A DNA stretch of 5,861 bases from NCBI GenBank assembly GCA_028290165.1, contig JAQGKJ010000726.1, forward strand, positions 1-5,861, read 5' to 3'. The first letter of the stretch is position 1, and each line of letters opens with the position of its first letter. Positions 1-5,792 of this stretch are shown here, in pieces. The DNA comes from Bradyrhizobium sp. (GTDB lineage: Bacteria > Pseudomonadota > Alphaproteobacteria > Rhizobiales > Xanthobacteraceae). Made by a program: the position numbers and the translations under genes. The notes under the pieces were generated by a model. It was not told the origin of the DNA, searched no databases, and saw nothing but the letters and a program-made list of their open reading frames with translations.

Positions 1-11
1 AGCACATGCAT
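1..11 (-). CDS. Possible start of a further operon gene (edge fragment)
   Basis: One base after the stop codon of the FAD oxidoreductase there is an ATG on the minus strand at positions 11-9, giving M-H-V before the window ends. A GAGG motif at 22-19 lies 7 nt upstream, which is good Shine-Dalgarno spacing. The tight spacing would fit another gene of the same operon. Only three codons are visible, so neither the reading frame nor the product can be confirmed. Confidence 0.3.
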
Positions 12-12
12 C

Positions 13-1368
13 TCAAAGCCTCGCGGTCACGAAGCTTCGCATCTTGCCGGGATTGAGCAGGCCATACGGATCGACTTCGTGTTTGAAGCCCAGCTGGTCG
101 GCATCGACGCGCTTGTAACGGCTGCCATCCTCGACGGTAAAGACGTGCGGGTTGGCGATATAAACTCCGCGCTCCTCATGTGACCGGATGATCTCGTTCA
201 ATCGATCCGCGCCGGTATAACGCACAACCGGCAATCCACTGCAGGTGACGCGGCCGTTGAAGCGGATGAATTCGAGATGCTGCAGCACCTCATCCGGAAA
301 CAGCTCCCGCATCTCGGCGACCTTTTCCATGAGACGGTCGTGCGGATAGAGGAATTGCAGATAGGTGACGGAACGATCGGACTTGAGAACCTGCAGCGAG
401 GTGTGGTTCCAGGTGTATTCATACAGCGGGACCTGACCGGGGCCATCGTCGGTCGGCGTTTCCAGTGTGACCGTTCCGCGCCCGCCAAGCAGGGACTTGA
501 AGCTTTCGAGCGAGGGTTCCGCGATCATCGCGATCAAGATGCTCTTGCCGTCCGGACAATAGGGCTTCAGCGCACCAAAGTAGGAAGGCAGCGGCGACGT
601 AATTGGCGAGAGCAATTTCTTGACCACCCCATCGGCGAGCGCTGCTTCGTAGCCGAACGCCGTCGTCTCGAGGAAGTCATCGAACACGACCACGACATCG
701 ATCCACTTCCAGGTGGGCGTCAAAGGCATTTCGAGCGCCGTGATGATACCGGTGGTGCCAAAGGCGCGATTGATCTTTTGCGCCGCGTCTCCTCGCAGTT
801 CGATGATACGCGGCTCTTCTTCGATCGTGACGATGCGGGCGGCCAGGATGTTGCCGGGCTCGCGCAGGCCGCCATAATTGACCGAACCGATGCCGCCGGA
901 GCCGCCCGCCACGAACCCTCCGATCGTGGCGGTCCGCTTGGTGGAAGGATGCATCCGCAACTCCCAGCCTGAAGGCTGCAACTCGGCGTCGATCGCGTTC
1001 ATCTTCGCGCCCGCGCCGACACGTACTAGTCCGGGCCTCGTCCACTCGATGGCCGCGAGCGCCGTAATGTCGAGCAGCACTCCGCCCTCCAGCGGTACCG
1101 CCTGGCCGTAATTGCCGGTGCCGCCTGCTCGCACCGTCAGCGGGACGCGGTGGCGCGCGCAGGCCGCTACGACCCGGACGACATCCGCCTCGTCACTTGG
1201 CGACACGATCAGATCGGCCGACTTGCCGTTCAGCTGTTCGTTCAAAATTGGGCTATACCAGAAGAAATCGCGCGAGCGCCTCTGCACGATTTTGGAATCG
1301 GTCACGGTGGGGATGTTGCCAAGATCGGCAACAAGCGAAGCGATAGTACTGGACGAAAGAACGTTCAC
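13..1368 (-). CDS. FAD-binding oxidoreductase, VAO/PCMH fold (GlcD-like)
   Basis: This 451-residue protein is probably a cytosolic flavin dehydrogenase or oxidase that removes a hydride from a hydroxy acid, alcohol or amine-type substrate. The FAD domain spans roughly residues 50-215. It contains the pyrophosphate-binding loop RAGGTGNYGQAVPLEGG (80-96), then IGGFVAGGSGGIGS (149-162) and YGGLREPGN (165-173), and the VAO-type ending DPYGLLNPGKM lies near the C-terminus. The loop has Thr where covalently flavinylated members have His, so FAD is probably bound non-covalently, as in glycolate and D-lactate dehydrogenases. No signal peptide or membrane segment is visible. The start is GTG, and its first bases overlap the stop codon of the upstream hydrolase (GTGA). 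There is no strong Shine-Dalgarno of its own, so translation probably depends on coupling. It is the last complete gene of the operon in the window. The family is clear; the substrate is unknown. Confidence 0.92.
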   Translation of the reverse strand: MNVLSSSTIASLVADLGNIPTVTDSKIVQRRSRDFFWYSPILNEQLNGKSADLIVSPSDEADVVRVVAACARHRVPLTVRAGGTGNYGQAVPLEGGVLLDITALAAIEWTRPGLVRVGAGAKMNAIDAELQPSGWELRMHPSTKRTATIGGFVAGGSGGIGSVNYGGLREPGNILAARIVTIEEEPRIIELRGDAAQKINRAFGTTGIITALEMPLTPTWKWIDVVVVFDDFLETTAFGYEAALADGVVKKLLSPITSPLPSYFGALKPYCPDGKSILIAMIAEPSLESFKSLLGGRGTVTLETPTDDGPGQVPLYEYTWNHTSLQVLKSDRSVTYLQFLYPHDRLMEKVAEMRELFPDEVLQHLEFIRFNGRVTCSGLPVVRYTGADRLNEIIRSHEERGVYIANPHVFTVEDGSRYKRVDADQLGFKHEVDPYGLLNPGKMRSFVTARL

Positions 1369-2192
1369 GGCCCGGTCGCCGCCGACGCAGCGCGATCCGC
1401 GAGTTCAGCCGCTATTGCCCCCGATCTAACGACGAAGCCAAAGCACTGGCGAACGTTGTAAATCGTCGCAGCCAAACAATAGTCGGGTGACGTCGTGGCG
1501 GCGCAGTCCTCAAGCAGCAAGCAGTCATAACCGCGAAAATTGGCATCCTGCAGCGTACACAGGACGCATTGGTCCGCGTTGATACCGGCGAACATCAGCG
1601 TGGTGACGCCGAGATTGCGCAAGATGCTGTCGAGCTCAGTGTCCTGGAAGCCGGACATCCGGTATTTCGCCACCTGGATGTCTGACGTATTGGCTGCGAG
1701 TTCATCCACGATCGCCGCCGACCAACTCCCGCGCTCCAGAACTCTTGCGCCCGATCCTGGTAGCTCATCGCCGAGGCCGACGCCGGCACCGCTGGGCTTA
1801 TAGACGTGCAGCAACGCCGGGCTGAGATTGAGCCTGTCAGGCCGGTTGCCCCAGTTGACCCAGATCACCGGAACATCATGGCTGCGCAGCGCGGGCAGCA
1901 GATTTCGCAGCGGTGCTATGGGGGTTCGGGCCGGCGCGATATCAACGCCGAGATGGGCGAGCCAGCCACCCGGATGGCAGAAGTCGTTCTGCATGTCGAC
2001 GACGATAATAGCGGTGCGCGCGAGATCGAGCGTGACGAGCTTGCCGTCTGCCTGCACCGTGATCGGCCGCGGTGACGCCGGCTGCCGCACCAGATTGGCG
2101 CGAGTCTCCGAGACGGACCAGCGATTGCGCGCGCTTGAGCCCAACGGCCGCAGACCTTCGTCGTCCTTGCTGTAGTTCGGTGCAACATTCAT
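1365..2192 (-). CDS. RutB-like cysteine hydrolase (isochorismatase superfamily)
   Basis: This 275-residue enzyme probably cleaves an amide or carbamoyl C-N bond through a cysteine nucleophile. The catalytic triad is visible: Asp66 in IIVVDMQNDF, Lys176 in VAKYRMSGF and Cys209 in GINADQCVLCTLQDA. The motifs GSW (155-157) near VDEL, YRMSGFQDTELDSILRNLG (177-195) and the closing YNVRQCFGFV resemble E. coli RutB, the ureidoacrylate amidohydrolase, more than isochorismatase proper. N-carbamoylsarcosine amidase and biuret hydrolase are other relatives. Before the core there is an extension of about 45 residues that RutB lacks. The start is nevertheless supported by AGGTGG 6 nt upstream and by an ATGA overlap with the cupin stop codon. 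The gene overlaps the FAD oxidoreductase by 4 nt at its other end. No other rut genes are present, so the symbol rutB is not assigned. The fold and catalytic residues are certain; the substrate is not. Confidence 0.93.
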   Translation of the reverse strand: MNVAPNYSKDDEGLRPLGSSARNRWSVSETRANLVRQPASPRPITVQADGKLVTLDLARTAIIVVDMQNDFCHPGGWLAHLGVDIAPARTPIAPLRNLLPALRSHDVPVIWVNWGNRPDRLNLSPALLHVYKPSGAGVGLGDELPGSGARVLERGSWSAAIVDELAANTSDIQVAKYRMSGFQDTELDSILRNLGVTTLMFAGINADQCVLCTLQDANFRGYDCLLLEDCAATTSPDYCLAATIYNVRQCFGFVVRSGAIAAELADRAASAATGP

Positions 2193-2614
2193 GGCTTGCC
2201 ACCTTGCAAGATGCGGATATCGTCGGCCTCGAGCTCGACGCGTTCGCCGCCGCGGATCAGTTCCGCAAAGCCCTCGTTCGGCGTCATCACCGTGAGCGTG
2301 TAGAGTTTTTCAGTGCCGGTGTTCTCGATCACGTGCTCGGAGCCGGGGTGCAGCAGCAGCGAGTCGCCCTTCTTGATCGGCAGCGTCTTGCCGTCGCAGC
2401 GGGCGACGCCCTCGCCGTGCAGCACATGAAAGAATTCGTGCGCCGCGGAGTGTTCATTCGGCGGCGTGGCGCCGCCGGTCCTGAAGATTTCGATGACGAA
2501 GATATTGTCGATCTTGTCGGTCTCTTCGTCGAAAAGCATCACGAAATAGTTGGTATCCGCCGGCGAAATACGGAACGCCTTCGCCTTCGCAAGGTCTGCA
2601 ACGCTGAATGCCAT
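2189..2614 (-). CDS. Small single-domain cupin protein
   Basis: This 141-residue protein is one cupin beta-barrel. Motif 1 lies at about residues 53-69 (NEHSAAHEFFHVLHGEG). Motif 2 lies at 83-98 (GDSLLLHPGSEHVIEN), with His94 and Asn98 in the usual places. In motif 1 the canonical pattern H-x-H-x4-E is altered: Asn53 occupies the first His position, His55 and Glu60 are kept, and an extra His59 precedes the Glu. A metal site (His55, Glu60, His94) is still possible but modified. The start is supported by AAGGAG 5 nt upstream. The gene follows the creatininase-family gene by 26 nt and overlaps the hydrolase by ATGA. Cupins of this size include metal-dependent isomerases, dioxygenases, ureidoglycine aminohydrolase-type enzymes and non-catalytic binding proteins. 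I cannot choose among these from the sequence; a role on an intermediate of the pathway is inferred from the operon. Confidence 0.9.
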   Translation of the reverse strand: MAFSVADLAKAKAFRISPADTNYFVMLFDEETDKIDNIFVIEIFRTGGATPPNEHSAAHEFFHVLHGEGVARCDGKTLPIKKGDSLLLHPGSEHVIENTGTEKLYTLTVMTPNEGFAELIRGGERVELEADDIRILQGGKP

Positions 2615-2625
2615 GACAACTCCTT
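2615..2625 (-). promoter_or_regulatory. Ribosome binding site of the cupin gene
   Basis: AAGGAG occupies positions 2625-2620 on the minus strand, 5 nt before the ATG. It is a strong, independent Shine-Dalgarno within the 26-nt gap after the creatininase-family stop codon, so the cupin does not need coupling to be translated. Confidence 0.8.
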
Positions 2626-2640
2626 CGATCTCTAGCTCGG

Positions 2641-3459
2641 CTAGGGCCTGTCGAATGCCGTGCGCGCGACGATACGCGACAGCGGATAGCGGCTGATCTC
2701 GTCAATCAGGGCCAGCAGCCGTGTGGCCGCGCGCTCCACGGTCAACTTGCCAAGATCGGCTGTCGCCTTGGTTGCGTCGCCGCAGGCTCCCTTGGGATTG
2801 AGGTCCTGGGTCTGCCAGCCGAAGCTGGCAGCCCCCTCCGGGCCCAGCATCTCGGACTCGCGCTCAATCTGGACCGACAGGGGGACAAAGTTTTCGGCGC
2901 GGTTCATCTCGACGAGGTCGGGATGCAGATGCAGCATCACGCTGGTTTCGCTTTGACCGCCGTGAATACCATGTCTGTTTTCGCCGGCTTCGAACAGGTC
3001 ATCCATGTCGATCAACCGCGGCCACATCGCCGATGCGGCAAACATGCCGAGCTTGACGCGCAAGTCCCGGCAAACGATCTCGAGCAGTTGCGGCTGACCG
3101 CCATGCGAGTTCAGGAACAGGATTTTGCGAATGCCTGCGCGATGCACGCTTTCACCGAGTTCATACCAAATCCGCGCCAAGGTCTCGTACGACAAGGTCA
3201 GGGTGCCGGGAAATGCCAAATGTTCGTCCGACTTGCCGACCGGCATCATCGGCAAGACGAGCGCGGGGCAGTCGGCCGGCATCAGTTCGACCGCGCGCGC
3301 GACAATACCTGCATTGATCGCTGCATCGACACGGACCGGGAGGTGAGGCCCGTGCTGTTCGACGGCGCCGACCGGAAGGATCGCCACAACGCGCTCTGCG
3401 TCAAAATTGGCGAAATCTTGCGTGGTCAGATCCCACCACCAATGCGATTTAAGGACCAT
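2641..3459 (-). CDS. Creatininase-family metal-dependent amidohydrolase
   Basis: This 272-residue protein is the first gene of the operon. Family motifs are LPVGAVEQHGPHLP (28-41) with Glu34 and His36, Asp45 in VRVDAAI, NSHGGQ (116-121) with His118, and HGGQSETS (165-172) with Glu170. Glu34, His36 and Asp45 have the numbers I recall for metal ligands of Pseudomonas creatininase. That enzyme has His-Tyr-Glu (NGHYEN) where this protein has His-Gly-Gly, so it is probably not a true creatininase. It belongs to the broader family that includes formamidopyrimidine-nucleotide deformylase (ArfB) and the mycofactocin protease MftE, which hydrolyse amide or formamide bonds with bound divalent metals. 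The start at 3459 is preferred because GGAGG lies 10 nt upstream, the length suits the family and the ligand numbering fits. Opening continues upstream to 3576, but that 39-residue Arg-rich extension looks non-coding. No signal peptide is seen. The substrate is unknown. Confidence 0.92.
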   Translation of the reverse strand: MVLKSHWWWDLTTQDFANFDAERVVAILPVGAVEQHGPHLPVRVDAAINAGIVARAVELMPADCPALVLPMMPVGKSDEHLAFPGTLTLSYETLARIWYELGESVHRAGIRKILFLNSHGGQPQLLEIVCRDLRVKLGMFAASAMWPRLIDMDDLFEAGENRHGIHGGQSETSVMLHLHPDLVEMNRAENFVPLSVQIERESEMLGPEGAASFGWQTQDLNPKGACGDATKATADLGKLTVERAATRLLALIDEISRYPLSRIVARTAFDRP

Positions 3460-3469
3460 GCGTGAATAG

Positions 3470-3474
3470 CCTCC
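3470..3474 (-). promoter_or_regulatory. Ribosome binding site that sets the creatininase-family start
   Basis: GGAGG on the minus strand lies 10 nt before the ATG at 3459-3457. Other in-frame ATG codons upstream, at 3483 and 3504, have no comparable motif. This is the main reason for choosing the 272-residue form. Confidence 0.75.
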
Positions 3475-3580
3475 GGCTGCCATGGCGCGGGGCTTTGAGA
3501 CCATCCTCACCAAGTTTGTCCGTAAGCGGCGATTGAGCACGCGCAGCCGTCTCTTGAAAGCACTTTGATTCGGCAAGACC

Positions 3581-3597
3581 GTTGCCTTTTAGGCAAC
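3581..3597. promoter_or_regulatory. Perfect palindrome, probable LysR operator
   Basis: The sequence GTTGCCTTTTAGGCAAC has two perfect 7-bp arms around TTT. It contains the LysR-type signature T-N11-A (T at 3583, A at 3595) within an inverted repeat. Its centre (3589) is 38 bp before the regulator's ATG and 130 bp before the operon's ATG. That position suits autorepression of the regulator and activation of the divergent operon. A poorer T-N11-A element (CTT-N9-AAG, 3563-3577) lies about two helical turns away on the operon side. In RNA the palindrome could also form a small hairpin upstream of the regulator's ribosome binding site. Confidence 0.65.
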
Positions 3598-3626
3598 ATG
3601 AAGCCATCCTGAACCCCAGGATTTTC

Positions 3627-4544
3627 ATGCTCGGTGCCAAGATGCTGCACAGTCGGCTGCTAAATTATGTAGACGAGGTTGCCCGGACGGGATCGATCCG
3701 CAAGGCCGCCAGCCACCTCAATGTCGCGGCGTCCGCGATCAGCCGCCAGATCCTGGCGCTGGAAACCCAATTGGGCACACCGCTATTTCAGCGTCTTCCG
3801 AAAAAGCTGATCCTGACGGCGGCGGGAGAGGTCCTCATCGGCCATATCCGCCAGACGCTAAAAGAACTAACCCGCGCGCAGGCGAAGATAGAGGAACTGA
3901 AGGGGCTGCGGCGCGGCGAGATTACCGTGGCGATGATGAGTGGACTGGCCTCAAATCTCGTTCCGGGAACGGTAAAACAATTCCGCCTCGCCAATCCGCG
4001 GGTAAAGCTAATCCTCACCCTTTTCACGACCGGCGAGGAAATTCAGTCTGCGGTGGCAAACGGCGAGGCAGACCTCGGGATCGGGTTCGACTTTACGAAG
4101 GATAGCAATCTGAAGGTGCTCGCCCGCGCAGTCGGCAAGTTGGGTGCGGTAATGGCGCCGAGCCATCCGCTGGCGAAGCAAGCCAGCATTCGCCTCAGCG
4201 ACTGTATGGACTACCCGGTCGTCGTGGCCGACGGCAGCACCGCGATCAGACCCTATTTGGATGCGGCATTCACGCGCGCAGCGCTTGATCTCCAGCCAAT
4301 TATAGAAACTAACGCAATTGAAATCATGCGACACGCCGCGATCCTGGAAAACGGAATCACGTTCCTCACGCCATTCGATATTGAATTTGAGCGACGTGCC
4401 GGCCGCCTCGTCTATGTTAACGTTCGCGAACTCTCGCAGGATAACCAGGCATTGATGCTGATCGGTCATGAGCGAGGCAGCAGCGCAATCGCCAGCGTGC
4501 TCGCCGAGATGCTAAAGACTATGATGCGGGAGGCCGCTTCCTAA
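3627..4544 (+). CDS. LysR-type transcriptional regulator
   Basis: This 305-residue cytosolic DNA-binding protein has an N-terminal winged helix-turn-helix. GSIRKAASHLNVAASAISRQ (22-41) followed by ILALETQLGTPLFQR is the typical LysR signature. A linker helix follows (about 60-90), then a two-lobed effector-binding domain starting at GEITVAMM and running to the C-terminus. GEADLGIGFDF and the later stretch NGITFLTPFDIEFE fit the ligand-binding fold. The ATG at 3627 is chosen because AGGA lies 5 nt upstream. The ATG at 3642 (300 residues) is a close alternative, and the frame is also open back to a TTG at 3582 that falls inside the operator palindrome. The gene is divergent from the operon and is its likely regulator, probably responding to a pathway substrate or intermediate. 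No terminator is seen after its TAA. Confidence 0.95.
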   Translation: MLGAKMLHSRLLNYVDEVARTGSIRKAASHLNVAASAISRQILALETQLGTPLFQRLPKKLILTAAGEVLIGHIRQTLKELTRAQAKIEELKGLRRGEITVAMMSGLASNLVPGTVKQFRLANPRVKLILTLFTTGEEIQSAVANGEADLGIGFDFTKDSNLKVLARAVGKLGAVMAPSHPLAKQASIRLSDCMDYPVVVADGSTAIRPYLDAAFTRAALDLQPIIETNAIEIMRHAAILENGITFLTPFDIEFERRAGRLVYVNVRELSQDNQALMLIGHERGSSAIASVLAEMLKTMMREAAS

Positions 4545-4860
4545 GGTCCAGCGCATGCTTTGACGACAAGTCTTGACGAAGCTTTCTGCTGACTATTCGT
4601 TGGCCCAGGAACAGTGCCGCTTCATTGCTCTCCAACATTGCACGAACAGGTAATGGCTAAGCGCGCCCCATAAGTCACGAGTTCAGAAACTCGATTTCCG
4701 ATGAACGTCCGCATTGCGCCAGGAGCGGCCATTCCCCTGCGTTTCGCCGAAGGCGATCGCAGCGATCCGATCGCTTTCAGCGGGCAACGCGGCGGCCGGC
4801 AGAATTTGCTTTTAGCTGGAAGGGTAAAGGTCGCTGTCGACCTTATGACGCCTCGTGCTT
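4545..4860. other. Intergenic region between the LysR gene and the palindrome
   Basis: I see no complete gene, RNA gene or rho-independent terminator in these 316 bases. Two small motifs are present. TTGACGA occurs twice 13 bp apart around 4560-4580. A perfect short inverted repeat, AGCGATCCGATCGCT (4761-4775), directly follows GCGATCGC (4753-4760). A 58-codon open frame begins at 4701 and is described separately. Confidence 0.6.
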
Positions 4861-4877
4861 CAAACGCTGGCAACTGA
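4701..4877 (+). pseudogene. Short open frame, possible gene remnant
   Basis: An ATG-started frame of 58 codons (MNVRIAPGAAIPLRFAEGDR at its start) runs to a TGA at 4875-4877. An in-frame TAA lies at 4671, and no good Shine-Dalgarno precedes the ATG. The composition (hydrophobic and acidic residues mixed, few Ser/Arg/Cys runs) is more protein-like than the overlapping minus-strand frames, so it may be the leftover of a decayed gene. I do not recognise a family. Its end runs into the outer arm of the palindrome. It could equally be chance in GC-rich DNA. Confidence 0.2.
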
Positions 4878-4970
4878 TGTCCGCTATCGAGTGCATCGCG
4901 GAATCGACGCGATTGACCCAATGTATGGTCCGGCCGCGCGTTGCAAGAGGTTCGACGATCTGGCACATGC
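4861..4970 (+). repeat. Decayed outer left arm of the large inverted repeat
   Basis: This segment pairs imperfectly with 5652-5785 on the opposite strand. The best-kept block is 4921-4947, which matches the reverse complement of 5677-5703 at 26 of 27 bases. A TTGACCC pair (from 4913) and the GATGTC/TATCG block (4876-4889) also correspond. Indels separate these blocks. The symmetry is therefore older or less well maintained here than in the core. Confidence 0.7.
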
Positions 4971-5287
4971 GGTCTTGCATCAATGAATCCGGCCTCTGAT
5001 TGGAGCGTGTTGTGCTCCGGGCCATCATGGATATCAGCGCGCATTCGAGCTGATTAGCGGACAGGCCTCGAAGGGGCCATTCGGGTCACCAGTGTTCGCA
5101 TGCGCCGGGAAGACCGATCCTCCATCGTCGTCTCATCCTCTCGCAGACCTCGGCGGGTAAGGGGTGTTGGTTACGTCATCGATAGCTCCTCTCCTCACTT
5201 TGCGCTGTTCCTTTGTTCGTGCCTGGCGGTCGTTCCTTCGTCCCGGCCTGCGCGCGCAGACGCGCCGCGCGCAAGGGCCGTCAAGGC
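4971..5287 (+). repeat. Left core arm of a 317-bp inverted repeat
   Basis: Position x in this arm pairs with 10622 minus x in the right arm (5335-5651). Compared by eye, 310 of 317 positions are complementary, with no indels. The seven mismatches are at 4986, 4996, 5017, 5073, 5092, 5164 and 5262. No transposase or other element gene lies inside. The arm contains a GC-rich alternating tract near 5250-5272. It may be one half of a non-autonomous or fold-back element, but neither target-site duplication nor element family could be recognised. Confidence 0.95.
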
Positions 5288-5334
5288 GCAGCCTGGCAGC
5301 GGTAGAGCAAGACGTCAGGACAGCACGACGGCCG
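5288..5334. other. 47-nt spacer at the centre of the palindrome
   Basis: This is the only stretch of the central 681 bases that is not self-complementary as a whole. It carries the hexamer GACGTC (5311-5316) almost exactly at the symmetry axis (5311). If the strand folds on itself, this segment becomes the loop. No gene or known site is recognised in it. Confidence 0.85.
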
Positions 5335-5651
5335 GCCTTGACGGCCCTTGCGCGCGGCGGGTCTGCGCGCGCAGGCCGGGACGAAGGAACGACCGCCAGG
5401 CACGAACAAAGGAACAGCGCAAAGTGAGGAGAGGAGCTATCGATGACGTAACCAACATCCCTTACCCGCCGAGGTCTGCGAGAGGATGAGACGACGATGG
5501 AGGATCGGTCTTCCCGGCGCATGCGAACAATGGTGACCCGAATGGCCCGTTCGAGGCCTGTCCGCTAATCAGCTCGAATGCGCGCTGATATCCATGATGG
5601 CCCGCAGCACAACACGCTCCAATCAAAGGCCGGATACATTGATGCAAGACC
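5335..5651 (-). repeat. Right core arm of the 317-bp inverted repeat
   Basis: This is the reverse complement of the left core arm, differing at seven of 317 positions. Because the arms are nearly identical, a long open frame on the plus strand (5100-5489) reappears almost unchanged on the minus strand (5522-5133). Both carry low-complexity Arg/Ser/Ala-rich translations. A transcript crossing the whole region in either direction would form a stem of more than 300 base pairs, a potential RNase III substrate. Confidence 0.95.
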
Positions 5652-5785
5652 GCTCACCGCCAGTTCGGCGAAACCACTTGCAACGCACGGCCGGACCATA
5701 CATCAGGGTCAAACTGAGAAATACTCGGAACGAGCAGATATTTTCCGCTCTTCCGCCGATAACAGACATCCTCGGCGGCCGTTTG
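5652..5785 (-). repeat. Decayed outer right arm of the large inverted repeat
   Basis: This segment is the diverged partner of 4861-4970. It matches well at 5677-5703, at a TTGACCC-complement near 5706-5712 and at 5757-5770 (complement of GATGTC..TATCG), and possibly at CGTTTG (5780-5785). It is about 24 bases longer than the left outer arm, mostly because of extra bases between 5713 and 5757. Confidence 0.65.
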
Positions 5786-5792
5786 GCTAGGC

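Larger units (their letters stand above)
3460..3626. promoter_or_regulatory. Divergent control region between the operon and the LysR gene
   Basis: The 167 bases between the two divergent start codons must carry the promoters of both the catabolic operon (minus) and the regulator (plus). This is the classical arrangement for LysR-type regulators. I see no convincing sigma70-type box for either direction. A weak plus-strand candidate is TTGATT at 3565-3570 followed by a T-rich hexamer at 3588-3593, which would sit on the palindrome described separately. An activator-dependent operon promoter would be expected to have a poor consensus. Confidence 0.6.

Noticed and set aside
277..972. 231-codon plus-strand open frame
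   Set aside because: It lies antisense within the FAD oxidoreductase gene, has an Arg/His/Gln-rich translation with no domain motif, and is a typical shadow frame in GC-rich DNA.
2072..2635. 187-codon plus-strand open frame
   Set aside because: It is antisense to the cupin gene, which has clear cupin motifs and a strong ribosome binding site; the plus-strand translation has no recognisable family features.
3460..3576. 39-residue N-terminal extension of the creatininase-family protein
   Set aside because: The extension is Arg-rich and lacks family similarity. The ATG at 3459 has GGAGG at suitable spacing and gives the ligand numbering expected for the family.
3582..3626. TTG start extending the LysR protein by 15 residues
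   Set aside because: The TTG lies inside the operator palindrome and has no Shine-Dalgarno. LysR proteins normally begin close to the helix-turn-helix.
4545..4620. Terminator after the LysR gene, and the TTGACGA direct repeat as a promoter
   Set aside because: No stable stem followed by T residues was found. The TTGACGA copies have no matching -10 hexamer at 16-18 bp spacing.
4622..5044. 140-codon minus-strand open frame (with a 61-codon frame at 4843-5028)
   Set aside because: The translations are rich in Arg, Cys and Ser with no motif. Part overlaps the palindrome arm and its start mirrors the 5578-5790 plus-strand frame, so it is repeat-derived.
4971..5651. Rho-independent terminator, attachment site or CRISPR array as an explanation of the palindrome
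   Set aside because: The arms are far too long for a terminator and lack a T-tract. There is only one inverted pair with no spaced direct repeats, and no integrase or tRNA gene is adjacent.
4971..5651. Palindrome as an assembly or amplification artefact
   Set aside because: A simple chimera would give identical arms. Seven substitutions and diverged outer arms with indels argue for a real, aged structure, although long reads would be decisive.
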